Of a stretch of 35,103 bases of DNA, positions 20,112 to 27,803 are shown in pieces; the first letter of the stretch is position 1, and each line of letters starts with the position of its first letter. Made by a program: the position numbers and the translations under genes. The notes under the pieces are model-generated. The model worked only from the letters and a program-made list of their open reading frames with translations, searched no databases and was not told the DNA's origin. Source of the stretch: a virus; IMG/VR virus record IMGVR_UViG_3300027833_000125, positions 1 to 35,103 of that record; one strand, 5' to 3'.

Positions 20112-20828
20112 CTATGAAAAAAAACTATTAAGTCCTTTTAATTCAACCTCATTATCCAACTTACATTTCATACATACAAAATTAGTAGTATATGATACAC
20201 TCGGAGTGTCCTGGAAAAATGCTTGAACCAGTTTAAACTGTTCCGAGTTTAAACCTTCAATGAACTCTACCAAGTCTACTCTTTTCTCTGTCTTCGCACT
20301 ATACACATTATCGTTATCAAATATACTTTCTATACAATCAACTACGAGATCCATAATACCTTCAACTGAATTAAAGTGTTCTGGATTAATTTTAGCTATA
20401 ACATCAACAGATGGATAGCGCATCTTAACTCCAACACCATTCTCGTCACCGAATAGAATAACTCCATCTGAATCCGTTGGTTTAGTAACCTTAATATCAT
20501 CTATATTAATAGATAAAGGATTCATTGTAGTACACTCATCGCCTTTACATTTAATTTGTATTTTCATCTCTTCGCCGACAGATTTTGCTCTGAGCTGTAA
20601 GAATAAAAATTCAATATCAAATATAGTTAATTCATCAAGTGATTCAAGTTCATAGCAAGACCGTATAATACTTCTTACTGCTTCAGTGATTTGCTCTGGG
20701 TCATTCGACTCCAATGCTATCATTAAAACTTTTTCTTCTTTGACCAAATAAGGTCTCATGTTTAGCCTTTCTCCACTACTCGGTAATTCAACCGTATATC
20801 GTGGAACGCTCATCTTTGGTAATGCCAT
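20112..20828 (-). CDS. 26: gp26-like baseplate hub assembly protein / tail assembly chaperone
   Basis: This 238-residue protein is close to T4 gp26 (208). It begins MALPKMSVPRYTVELPSSG and RPYLVKEEKVLMIALES, and has SLDELTIFDIEFLFLQLRAKSVGE (residues 63-86, given in part), a block diagnostic of this family. The second half has two Cys pairs (CKGDEC and CMKCK) that might bind zinc. In T4, gp26 and gp51 act in baseplate hub assembly. The gene lies just before gp51, the EF-hand gene and the tape measure, and its end carries a slippery U-run. It starts 14 bases after the tail-tube-fold gene, with a GGAG site. Confidence 0.85.
   Translation of the reverse strand: MALPKMSVPRYTVELPSSGERLNMRPYLVKEEKVLMIALESNDPEQITEAVRSIIRSCYELESLDELTIFDIEFLFLQLRAKSVGEEMKIQIKCKGDECTTMNPLSINIDDIKVTKPTDSDGVILFGDENGVGVKMRYPSVDVIAKINPEHFNSVEGIMDLVVDCIESIFDNDNVYSAKTEKRVDLVEFIEGLNSEQFKLVQAFFQDTPSVSYTTNFVCMKCKLDNEVELKGLNSFFS
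20118..20124 (-). other. Candidate -1 ribosomal frameshift heptamer (U UUU UUU) in gp26
   Basis: In the gp26 frame the end reads AGU UUU UUU UCA UAG. The heptamer U UUU UUU has X-XXY-YYZ geometry and permits a -1 slip into the gp51 frame, which is open exactly from here because its preceding codon is UAG. The normal stop lies two codons later, typical of G/GT-type chaperone frameshifts. Confidence 0.65.
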
Positions 20829-20842
20829 TATAATCTCCTAAA

Positions 20843-21472
20843 TTATATAAGTCCGGAAGGTATCGCACTCCTGAATGCAGACATTGTCGAGGACAGCGGC
20901 CCTTCTGGTACATAGTTATCGTAACTAAATGTTACATTAATTTTCTGGACAGCACTCTCACTATTATTGTCCAGAGTAATTCCGGTAACTGTGGTGGGAA
21001 AGGCATTTTCTAACCTAATACCATATACTGGAATATTTTTTTCATTCAACTGCTGTATAACAACATCCGAAGTAAAATCTTTTTTGAATTTTGCACGATA
21101 TGATTCAGAATCAAATACTTGTTCTAACCATCCATCAAACATGGTTTTCATATAGTAATCATTGGTGAGTAAAAAGGAACACGTAACATCTTCATTTATA
21201 AAACCATATGGTATCTTTACTGATTGTTTATCTGCTATATAATCTAGTGTTGTTATCTGTCGGCCGGGAATAGTCACATTCTCACATAAGAGAGAAATAT
21301 CCCTAGGGTCATTAATCATAGATTTAAGACCACCTCCAGATGTGAGTGCTCCTAGGAGCCCTTTGGCACTTAATAGAGAACCTTGGGGTGGTGTAAAAAA
21401 AACTTGGAATCTATTTGTCTTTGCAAGTCCACCTCGTTTACCGATTGTGCTCTTTAAATTATCAATGGACAT
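20843..21472 (-). CDS. Tail-tube-fold baseplate protein (gp54/gp19 family)
   Basis: This 209-residue protein has TNRFQVFFTPP (19-29), LLCENVTIPGRQITTLDY (61-78), KIPYGFINEDVTCSFLLTND (85-104), YYMKTMFDGWLEQVF and NAFPTTVTGITLDN, ending in FSYDNYV. These blocks belong to the T4 tail-tube-like fold (gp19, gp54, gp48 share it) and resemble the short tube-initiator-like proteins of marine T4-like phages. It probably sits at the baseplate-tube junction, rather than being the major tube protein, since the main tail genes are not here. The 209-residue length is much shorter than T4 gp54 (320), so the exact homologue is uncertain. Its start overlaps the stop of the next upstream gene by one base. Confidence 0.75.
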   Translation of the reverse strand: MSIDNLKSTIGKRGGLAKTNRFQVFFTPPQGSLLSAKGLLGALTSGGGLKSMINDPRDISLLCENVTIPGRQITTLDYIADKQSVKIPYGFINEDVTCSFLLTNDYYMKTMFDGWLEQVFDSESYRAKFKKDFTSDVVIQQLNEKNIPVYGIRLENAFPTTVTGITLDNNSESAVQKINVTFSYDNYVPEGPLSSTMSAFRSAIPSGLI

Positions 21473-22065
21473 TATTTACCCCCTTGGTAAACTTTTCTGG
21501 AATCAGCCCAGGCAGATCTGGCACTCTTCTTCTTAAATTGTTGTATGGGTAGATATATTGCTGTCTCCCAATCTGTCATAGGTACTCTTGACATCTGAGA
21601 CTTGACGTGTGATACCAAATATCTTTTAAAGCATGGTTCAAACTCTTTGTACTTCTTAACACCATTTAATAAATCATATGTTAATCTTGCTAAACGAGTA
21701 TCTGGTTTTAAATCTTTAGGTGCAAGTTTAAATAATTCATTTAATAATCTTGCTCTAGCAACAGGGTTTACATAATGGAGATTTAATCCATAGAATCCGC
21801 CTGGTGCAGGCCCTACGATAATAGTTAATGGAAATTTATCATAGTACGGTAGTGTTTCTTTTGTCTTAGGGTCATAGAAATACATTATCATATCACCCAC
21901 ACGAATTTTAGTCTGTTTCTCTAGTGCATCATCCTTAAGAATTTTACCTCTTGCAGGAATAGCAAGCTCCTTTACCTTACTGGTAAACCATTCTTCTGAT
22001 TTAGGAGTCCTTGATTGGATTCCTGCTCGGAAAGCAGCTGCACTTAATTTATCGAATATAGACAT
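21472..22065 (-). CDS. Conserved structural or assembly protein of marine T4-like phages, function unknown
   Basis: This 197-residue protein is basic at both ends. Its central part has GDMIMYFYDPKTKETLPYYD, then FPLTIIVGPAPGGFYGLNLH and YVNPVARARLLNELF, and later SRVPMTDWETAIYLPIQQF. The MIMY-x-YDPKTK-x-x-LPYYD-x-FP ... GF-x-GLNLHY-[VL]-x-P-x-x-R pattern is one I remember as strongly conserved in cyanomyophages next to gp4 and the baseplate genes. Function is unknown. Its late promoter (22071-22078) ends five bases before the ATG. A one-base overlap with the tail-tube-fold gene follows. Confidence 0.78.
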   Translation of the reverse strand: MSIFDKLSAAAFRAGIQSRTPKSEEWFTSKVKELAIPARGKILKDDALEKQTKIRVGDMIMYFYDPKTKETLPYYDKFPLTIIVGPAPGGFYGLNLHYVNPVARARLLNELFKLAPKDLKPDTRLARLTYDLLNGVKKYKEFEPCFKRYLVSHVKSQMSRVPMTDWETAIYLPIQQFKKKSARSAWADSRKVYQGGK

Positions 22066-22070
22066 ATATG

Positions 22071-22078
22071 TATTTATA
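22071..22078 (-). promoter_or_regulatory. T4-type late promoter (- strand)
   Basis: TATAAATA on the - strand lies between gp4 and the 197-residue gene and ends five bases before the ATG at 22065. The predicted first base is the A of the ATG. It sits against the gp4 stop codon. Confidence 0.65.
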
Positions 22079-22525
22079 CTATCCCTTTATTAGTTTAATA
22101 CCAAGATTAGTTAAAGTGTCTTCTGTCCACACTTGAAACTTCCAACCCTTATGGTCTGCGTATTGTTGTGCAGCTTCCCACTTAGAGGTGTTCTTAATGT
22201 ATGATGTAACCTCATTAATATATCTTTTGGTTTTACGAGCACCTTTCTTGGGTGGCATAGTTTGACTCTTTGGTTTAATCTCAATTAATATAATCTCTCT
22301 GTTATCAAGTTCGATTAATAAGTCTACATAGTACCTATGAAGTTTATTGTCTGTTTTACACTTATATGGAACGACAACCTCTTCACTATTCCATTTCTTA
22401 ACTCTGGGGTTTGATTCACACCACCGAAATGCCTGTCTTTCCCATAACGAACGATAAACGACTTTACTGGCATCACCCATATACTTTCGTTTGTCTTTAA
22501 TTGTGTATTTCCCTTTGTAAGCCAT
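22079..22525 (-). CDS. 4: gp4-like head completion protein (nuclease-like fold)
   Basis: This 148-residue protein is the size of T4 gp4 (150). It matches along its length: VVYRSLWERQAFRW (22-35), KKWNSEEVVVPYKC, HRYYVDLLIEL, IILIEIKPKSQTMPPKKGAR, KTKRYINEV and KWEAAQQYADHKGWKFQ, with T4 VVYRSSWE, EEVVIPY, HRYFTDFLV, VEVKP and KWDAAVNYCREKGYEFK. The D-x(n)-E-[IV]-K arrangement is that of TnsA-like and other PD-(D/E)xK nucleases. gp4 completes DNA-filled heads before tail joining. The start lies 25 bases after a - strand late promoter. Confidence 0.92.
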   Translation of the reverse strand: MAYKGKYTIKDKRKYMGDASKVVYRSLWERQAFRWCESNPRVKKWNSEEVVVPYKCKTDNKLHRYYVDLLIELDNREIILIEIKPKSQTMPPKKGARKTKRYINEVTSYIKNTSKWEAAQQYADHKGWKFQVWTEDTLTNLGIKLIKG

Positions 22526-22533
22526 TATAAATA
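22526..22533 (+). promoter_or_regulatory. T4-type late promoter (+ strand) for the baseplate operon
   Basis: Exact TATAAATA starting directly against the gp4 ATG on the other strand. It lies 37 bases before the + strand ATG at 22571, predicting a start near 22539. It faces the - strand late promoter at 22551-22558. Confidence 0.7.
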
Positions 22534-22550
22534 CCTTTATAGTAAATTAT

Positions 22551-22558
22551 TATTTATA
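22551..22558 (-). promoter_or_regulatory. T4-type late promoter (- strand) for gp4 and the tail operon
   Basis: TATAAATA read on the - strand, 25 bases before the gp4 ATG, with a predicted start near 22545. The two divergent transcripts therefore start inside each other's promoter region. Confidence 0.7.
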
Positions 22559-22570
22559 AGGGTAATATAT

Positions 22571-23368
22571 ATGGCTGAAGATAAAGAAAACAGTGATGGC
22601 GATAAAGACGCAGAAGTTCCATTAGTATTTCCAGCATCTCTTAGAGCACAAGCAGACAAGGGCACTTCTCATGTTAGATTTAAAGTTCTTGGACCAGATG
22701 ATACTGGTGGTTCTTGTCATCTATTTATCCCTCAAGGGTTCTCTGTACCGGACTCTGCTTCATATACTAGCATTGAGTTAGGTATGGTAGGTGGTGCCGA
22801 AAGTGCTATGAAAGGTGAGGGTGTTGGGGCAATTACAATGGCCGACGTAACGGCCGCCGCAGCAAATGCAGGGGCTATTGTGGGTCAGCAACTGGGTTCT
22901 GCTGGCATCGGTGGTTCTCTAGGTAGTATATCTAACCTAAGAAAGGGACTTGCTTCAAACCCATACACCGAGACACAATATACTGGAAGTGGTATCAGGT
23001 CTTTCGGTTTTACATTTAAACTTGTAGCTGAGAGTAGTTCAGAGGCTGATACTGCATTAGCTATTGAAGAATTCTTTAGAGATAATATGTACCCAGAAGA
23101 ACAAGGAGCATTTACTTTAAAATATCCAAATAGATTTAAGATTGAATTTTATAACGGTGCCGATAAAAATAAATACATGCCTCTAATAAAAGAGTGTTAT
23201 CTATTAACCTTGCAAACAACATATAACTCTACTACTAATGCCTTTCATGATAAAGGACAACCAGTAGAGATTGATATAGCACTTACCTTCCAAGAAGTTA
23301 AAGCGTTGACACGTAATGACTTGCACGAAGAAGAAGAAATTTCGGAAGAAAAGGGAGCTGATGAATAA
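22571..23368 (+). CDS. Baseplate tail-tube junction protein (gp48-like)
   Basis: This 265-residue protein starts with an acidic tail (EDKENSDGDKDAEVP), then the predicted tube-like domain: VPLVFPASLRAQADKGTSH, a Gly/Ala-rich insert (75-125), GSGIRSFGFTFKLVAESS (136-153), AIEEFFRDNMYPEEQ and LKYPNRFKIEFY, and a final FQEVKALTRNDL. The F-x-FK-[LM]-VAES ... FR-x-x-MYPE ... YP-x-x-F-x-I-x-F arrangement is typical of the marine T4-like gp48-type tube cap. T4 gp48 is longer (364), so the exact homology is inferred. It is the first gene of the + strand baseplate operon and ends on the gp53 ATG (TAATG). Confidence 0.75.
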   Translation: MAEDKENSDGDKDAEVPLVFPASLRAQADKGTSHVRFKVLGPDDTGGSCHLFIPQGFSVPDSASYTSIELGMVGGAESAMKGEGVGAITMADVTAAAANAGAIVGQQLGSAGIGGSLGSISNLRKGLASNPYTETQYTGSGIRSFGFTFKLVAESSSEADTALAIEEFFRDNMYPEEQGAFTLKYPNRFKIEFYNGADKNKYMPLIKECYLLTLQTTYNSTTNAFHDKGQPVEIDIALTFQEVKALTRNDLHEEEEISEEKGADE

Positions 23369-24183
23369 TGGCATTTTTTAAATTATTTCCAAAAGTAGGA
23401 TACGACCTTAATAATACAGGTGTTTTACAAAACGTTGTTAATATATACAGATCGGTTAGGCCGCTTAGAGAATTTATTGATGATGTATCTGCATATACAT
23501 TTTACGAAATAAAAAATGGAGAACGGCCTGATATTATTTCTCAAAGATTGTACGGGACTCCTGATTACTATTGGACATTTTTTATTATTAATGAATATCT
23601 ACACGATGGCCTTGCATCCTGGCCTATGTCACAAGAAGATTTACAAGAGTATATGCGAACCGAATATAACGGGTTTGCCATTACAACCAAGCCTGTTATA
23701 AGAAGAAACACTGACCAATTAATTATCGACCACGAAAATTCTTTATCGGGTAGATTTAAATTAGGAGAAACACTTACAGGTTCTAGCAACTCTGCTACGG
23801 GAACTCTTACTAAAAAGAGCTCAGATTTAAACCAATTGATTGTACAAAACTGTACTGGTTCTTTTATTGGAGATCCCGATGCTGTTCCAAATACAACAGA
23901 AGTTGTTACTGGTGGTACAAGTGAAGATTCAGTGGATACATATAGAGTATATAAGTACATAGACGCTCCATATCATTACTTTGTAGAAGATGATATAGAA
24001 CAGAGAGTAGCAGATAATGGAATATTCATAAAAGGTGCAACGGCAGAAAGTAATTTAAGTTTTATTACTAACCGAGCTCATCTTGAAGCTTCTAATGACG
24101 AGAGGTCTCAAATGAGAGTTATCTCGCCAGAATACATAAGCCAATTCGTAGACAAATTTGAAGAACTATTAAACAATGAGTAG
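23368..24183 (+). CDS. 53: Baseplate wedge protein gp53 with a beta-domain insert
   Basis: This 271-residue protein is longer than T4 gp53 (196). The conserved core RPDIISQRLYGTPDYYWTFF (53-72), NEYLHDGLASWPMSQEDLQ, parallels T4 RPEELANAIYGNPQLYWVLL and YYGWITSQEA. Residues about 127-190 (GRFKLGETLTGSSNSATGTL and on) form an extra beta-rich module that accounts for the added length; related modules occur in gp8 and in the last gene of this window. The C-terminal RVISPEYISQFVDKFEELL matches the T4 end. gp53 joins wedges around the hub. It overlaps the next gene by eight bases. Confidence 0.9.
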   Translation: MAFFKLFPKVGYDLNNTGVLQNVVNIYRSVRPLREFIDDVSAYTFYEIKNGERPDIISQRLYGTPDYYWTFFIINEYLHDGLASWPMSQEDLQEYMRTEYNGFAITTKPVIRRNTDQLIIDHENSLSGRFKLGETLTGSSNSATGTLTKKSSDLNQLIVQNCTGSFIGDPDAVPNTTEVVTGGTSEDSVDTYRVYKYIDAPYHYFVEDDIEQRVADNGIFIKGATAESNLSFITNRAHLEASNDERSQMRVISPEYISQFVDKFEELLNNE

Positions 24184-25537
24184 AAACACTACAAGACTAA
24201 TAGGAACAGCAGGAGTAACACCCGGCTCATATATACTATCTTCCTGCGCGCTGACTGCTAGTGATGGTGCTGAGTTTGATATTAAAGCTCTAGTTACCGA
24301 AATTACCATTACCGAAAGTATATACTCTTCATGTATTGATGCGGAGATTGTTATTATGGATGGTGTTAATTTATTTGAATCGGCTAAACTCAATGGAGAT
24401 GAAAAGATCGAGCTTCTCATTAAAAGAAAAGAGCTTGATACAAAAGATACGGAAAAACATCAACACACATTCTATATTTCAGAGATACTTAATTTTGCTA
24501 GGAAAAAGAATGGGTCGTCTAGTTATGTTTTTAGATGTGTTTCTAAACATGCATATGTTAATAATAGTAAGACGGTAGATCAGTTTAAAGAGGGCACTAT
24601 TGGTTCTATTATTGAGGGTATATGCACATCAGACTTGAGAATACCACTCAAGGAATTAGATGTTAATACATCCACCTATAAGAATATCAAATGTATTATA
24701 CCTAAGTTGAGACCTCTTGCCGCTATTAAATGGTTAAATAGTAATTCATTCACTACTACCGGCGCTCCATTTTATTTTTATGAAACTTTAAAAGGTAAAG
24801 TAAAGTATAAATCATATGAAGATTTTGCAGATAGTGATGTAGTAGCAACATATATTCACTCTCCTGTTTTAAAATCTACTATCGGTAGTAAAGAATACTT
24901 TGCAGAAACTTCAAGGAGAATAAACAAACTATCTTCTGATCTTAATTTATCTAAGTATGTTGCGAGTGGAGAAGGTGCGTTTGCTTCTACTACTAGATCA
25001 ATTGATATTGCGACTAAGACTTATAATGTAAAGGGCCAGCAATATAATTATAAGGGAGTTAAGAAATTAAATGGTTTTGATCCATTCCCTAAGAGAAATA
25101 ATAATGATCAGTATGGTGGACAACCAATAGATAAAATAGCGGCAGGTAAGAATTATTTTATTTCTAGTAACTCCTTAGCATATGGAGACAAACAATTTAA
25201 TTTCCAAGACCCATCTATTGACAGTATGGGAAAGTGTCAAGCATATCTATCGACAGAAGATACTATTGTTCATGATATTGTGATTGCCGGAAATTTTAAT
25301 TTAGAATCAGGCCAGTTAATAAAAATACAGGTGAATAAAACATCCGCCTCGGATAATGAATCTGACCCTATAGATAAAATGCAGTCTGGTAAATATTTAG
25401 TTGCATCTATTATACATAAATTTGCAGACGAATATACATTACAAGTAGAAATAAAATCTAATTCATTCAATGCTGATTTAAATGATATTCTAACACTAGA
25501 AGGAACAAAGGGTTCGACAGAGGTAATAGAGACATGA
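24176..25537 (+). CDS. gp27-like baseplate hub protein
   Basis: This 453-residue protein has the domain pattern of contractile-tail hub proteins: KALVTEITITESIYSSCIDA (residues 38-57), then EIVIMDGVNLFESAKLNGDE (58-77) and IELLIKRK, followed by a long central region (PLAAIKWLNSNSF, APFYFYETLKGKVKYKSYED, about 183-215). The C-terminal domain contains HDIVIAGNFNLESGQLIKIQV and KYLVASIIHKFADEYTLQVEI. This arrangement of beta-barrels is that of T4 gp27 and phage Mu gpP-like proteins, trimers that carry the spike. T4 gp27 is 391 residues. It starts eight bases inside gp53 and overlaps gp5-like by four bases (ATGA). Confidence 0.8.
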   Translation: MSRNTTRLIGTAGVTPGSYILSSCALTASDGAEFDIKALVTEITITESIYSSCIDAEIVIMDGVNLFESAKLNGDEKIELLIKRKELDTKDTEKHQHTFYISEILNFARKKNGSSSYVFRCVSKHAYVNNSKTVDQFKEGTIGSIIEGICTSDLRIPLKELDVNTSTYKNIKCIIPKLRPLAAIKWLNSNSFTTTGAPFYFYETLKGKVKYKSYEDFADSDVVATYIHSPVLKSTIGSKEYFAETSRRINKLSSDLNLSKYVASGEGAFASTTRSIDIATKTYNVKGQQYNYKGVKKLNGFDPFPKRNNNDQYGGQPIDKIAAGKNYFISSNSLAYGDKQFNFQDPSIDSMGKCQAYLSTEDTIVHDIVIAGNFNLESGQLIKIQVNKTSASDNESDPIDKMQSGKYLVASIIHKFADEYTLQVEIKSNSFNADLNDILTLEGTKGSTEVIET

Positions 25538-26076
25538 AGGCTGATGAATTTATGGGTGGCCAGTTTGAATGGTTTACTGGTATAGTAAAAGAGATTAATG
25601 ACCCACTTAACTTAAACAGAGTAAAGGTACATTGTCTTGGGTTCTATGACGGTGTCACTGATACAGCTAAACTGCCTTGGGCAACAGTGGTCATGCCAGT
25701 TACCAATGCATCGATAAAAGGTAACGGTAGTAACCATCACTTGGAGATCGGATCCTGGGTTGTAGGGTTCTTTAGAGATGGTCCTTCTGCTCAAGATCCA
25801 ATGGTGTTGGGTTCAGTCGCTACACAAACCGATGGTGAACAAGATATTCCTACAGAATCATCCGTAGAGAATAAAGTATATAAGTCCAAAGCGGGACACT
25901 TAATTGAAATTGATAATACTGATGGGGCCGAAACTTTAAGAGTCACTCATGCTAAGGGTGCTGTTATAACTATTGATAAAGATAATAACTTGTCTATTAC
26001 AAATAGTGGTACTACTTCTATTAATTCAGCAGGTGCCATAACAATAACATCTGCCATTAAGACTACGATTGTATAA
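25534..26076 (+). CDS. gp5-like baseplate spike protein without a lysozyme domain
   Basis: This 180-residue protein has an OB-fold domain (about 10-100): FEWFTGIVKEINDPLNLNRV, KVHCLGFYD, KLPWATVVMP and GSWVVGFFRDGPSAQDPMVL. After this comes a short beta-prism (130-180) of SKAGHLIEIDNTDG, THAKGAVITIDKDNNLSI, TSINSAGAITIT repeats, as in phage spikes (T4 gp5C, VgrG). T4 gp5 (575 aa) carries a lysozyme domain between these parts; here it is absent. A free-standing GH24 lysozyme is encoded at 3569. The gene starts within the hub gene's end (ATGA) and ends at the next ATG (TAATG). Confidence 0.88.
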   Translation: MKADEFMGGQFEWFTGIVKEINDPLNLNRVKVHCLGFYDGVTDTAKLPWATVVMPVTNASIKGNGSNHHLEIGSWVVGFFRDGPSAQDPMVLGSVATQTDGEQDIPTESSVENKVYKSKAGHLIEIDNTDGAETLRVTHAKGAVITIDKDNNLSITNSGTTSINSAGAITITSAIKTTIV

Positions 26077-27326
26077 TGGCTGCCCCGGCCTTAACATTAC
26101 CTCCGTTTGAATGTGAAGCTACTTTATTACCGAAGCCAGCAAATCTTTCTAACTTTTTTGGTGGACTTGCAGCATACCCAGAAAAATTAAAAGCATTAGC
26201 AGTTACTACAGCGAAGGACGAAGCTGCAGAATATATTAAAATAGCAGAAGATATACAAGCGCAGTTGGATAGTATAAGACCATTACTTGATAAGTATGAC
26301 CCGAAGAATGTAAAGTTTAGGTCACCAGAGAAAGAATGGGATATTATGATGAATCGGTTAACTACCGAATATCCGATGTATGTACAGACTGAAATTCTAG
26401 CATTGATTAAAACTTTAGTACCGATTGATTTTAATATCACTGTTATGGGTATTACTTTTGATATAGTAGCAGTATTTACAGACCCGTCATCAATAAAAGA
26501 AACAATAAAAGAAGAAGCAGATAGACTATATGAAATGTTACCAGATGCATATAAGAATTATGAGAAGTTTGAAACAAAAGAATTAAAAGCTGATGCAGTA
26601 TGGAACTATATTAGAACAGAAATGAAAAAGAAAATGAATTTATTAATGCATGGTGGATTCGGTGCTCTTATTAGTGCCTTTCAGGAGATATGGGATACAT
26701 TAGGATTACCTGCTCTACCAGCTCTACAAGTAATTGATGTAGAAGCATTAGTAAAAGATAAGACTGCTGCAGAACTTAAAGCAGTATCAGTCTTTGGGTT
26801 TACTTTAGAAGATTTATTAGGGGGTGAAATAACTAATAATCTACAGATAGATGACTACGATAAAGAAAGATTAAAAGAAAAGGCCAGACAATTTGCAGAA
26901 GAGTGGCAAACATATTTACTTAAAGAGTGGATGCAGACTGTAACTAAATTCTTTTCAGCTATAGGACTAGGTGCATTAACACAGTGGACTTCATTTAATT
27001 TTTGTCAATTCTTAACACTAATAGGGTTTAACCCAATAACAATAACTCTACCAACGGCTGTATCTACAGTAGCTGCTAGTGCAGGAGTAACTTTACCAAC
27101 ACTAGAGGTAGTAAGTAACGATACTTCTGGTTTATATGAATTTACTACAGTATTAAATCAGAATAATATATTTACACCAGCAAGAGATTTTCCAGTTACT
27201 GGTGACCCAACTGTAATTTTGGATAATGTTGTACTTACAGAGACCACTGACTATCAATGGGCAGGTGTTGGTTTATCATTAATTGCTCAACCTTTACCTA
27301 GTAAGAAATTACTAATCATACAATAA
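26076..27326 (+). CDS. Conserved structural protein of the baseplate operon, function unknown
   Basis: This 416-residue mostly helical protein has charged helices (KDEAAEYIKIAEDIQAQLDS, residues 49-68; SIKETIKEEADRLYEML), a repeat-like Gly/Pro segment (GLPALPALQVIDVEALV) and a short beta-rich C-terminus (DPTVILDNVVLTETTDYQW). Proteins of this size and position, between gp5 and gp25, are regular in marine T4-like phages in my memory, and have been treated as virion proteins of unknown role. T4 has no obvious counterpart. It is coupled to gp5 (TAATG), and the gp25 late promoter begins five bases after its stop. Confidence 0.75.
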   Translation: MAAPALTLPPFECEATLLPKPANLSNFFGGLAAYPEKLKALAVTTAKDEAAEYIKIAEDIQAQLDSIRPLLDKYDPKNVKFRSPEKEWDIMMNRLTTEYPMYVQTEILALIKTLVPIDFNITVMGITFDIVAVFTDPSSIKETIKEEADRLYEMLPDAYKNYEKFETKELKADAVWNYIRTEMKKKMNLLMHGGFGALISAFQEIWDTLGLPALPALQVIDVEALVKDKTAAELKAVSVFGFTLEDLLGGEITNNLQIDDYDKERLKEKARQFAEEWQTYLLKEWMQTVTKFFSAIGLGALTQWTSFNFCQFLTLIGFNPITITLPTAVSTVAASAGVTLPTLEVVSNDTSGLYEFTTVLNQNNIFTPARDFPVTGDPTVILDNVVLTETTDYQWAGVGLSLIAQPLPSKKLLIIQ

Positions 27327-27331
27327 AAAGG

Positions 27332-27339
27332 TATAAATA
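27332..27339 (+). promoter_or_regulatory. T4-type late promoter (gp25)
   Basis: Exact TATAAATA, ending five bases before the gp25 ATG at 27345. The predicted first base is the A of the ATG. This is the only gap in the middle of the baseplate operon. Confidence 0.7.
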
Positions 27340-27344
27340 CTACT

Positions 27345-27800
27345 ATGGCCAGTTCACCCACAATACTATCCGATAGAAGTATAATCGGAGATTTAAAGAA
27401 AGCGAGAGTCACCTCCCGAGTAAAGGGCTGGAGAGATTTAGACTTGTCTTTAACCTTACATCCAATTAGAAAGGATATAATGCCACTAAAGGATGATAAC
27501 GCTATTAAGAATTCAGTAAAGAATTTGCTGATTAGCAACTTTTATGAAAGGCCCTTTAGTAGAGATGTGGGTGCAAATTTAAGAGCACTACTCTTTGAAC
27601 CAGCAGATTCAATTACTAAAATTGCACTGAAAGATAATATAAGAAGAGTTATACGAAAATATGAGCCAAGAGTGGTGTTAAGAGGTATACAAATTAATTA
27701 TCAAGACGACTCGAACGCATACAACATTACGGTAATATTTAAAATAAAAGAATTCGATACCAACGAATCAGTTGAAATCGTATTAAGAAGGTTGAGGTAA
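27345..27800 (+). CDS. 25: Baseplate wedge protein gp25
   Basis: This 151-residue protein belongs to the gp25/GPW family (T4 gp25 132). The conserved region runs INP-like DIMPLKDDNAIKNSVKNLL, then ERPFSRDVGANLRALLFEP (residues 66-84), and YEPRVVLRGIQINY (105-118), with the family EPR motif. gp25 trimerises with gp6 and gp53 in the inner wedge and is a sheath-assembly platform. It has its own late promoter and is followed after three bases by gp6. Confidence 0.95.
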   Translation: MASSPTILSDRSIIGDLKKARVTSRVKGWRDLDLSLTLHPIRKDIMPLKDDNAIKNSVKNLLISNFYERPFSRDVGANLRALLFEPADSITKIALKDNIRRVIRKYEPRVVLRGIQINYQDDSNAYNITVIFKIKEFDTNESVEIVLRRLR

Positions 27801-27803
27801 CCC

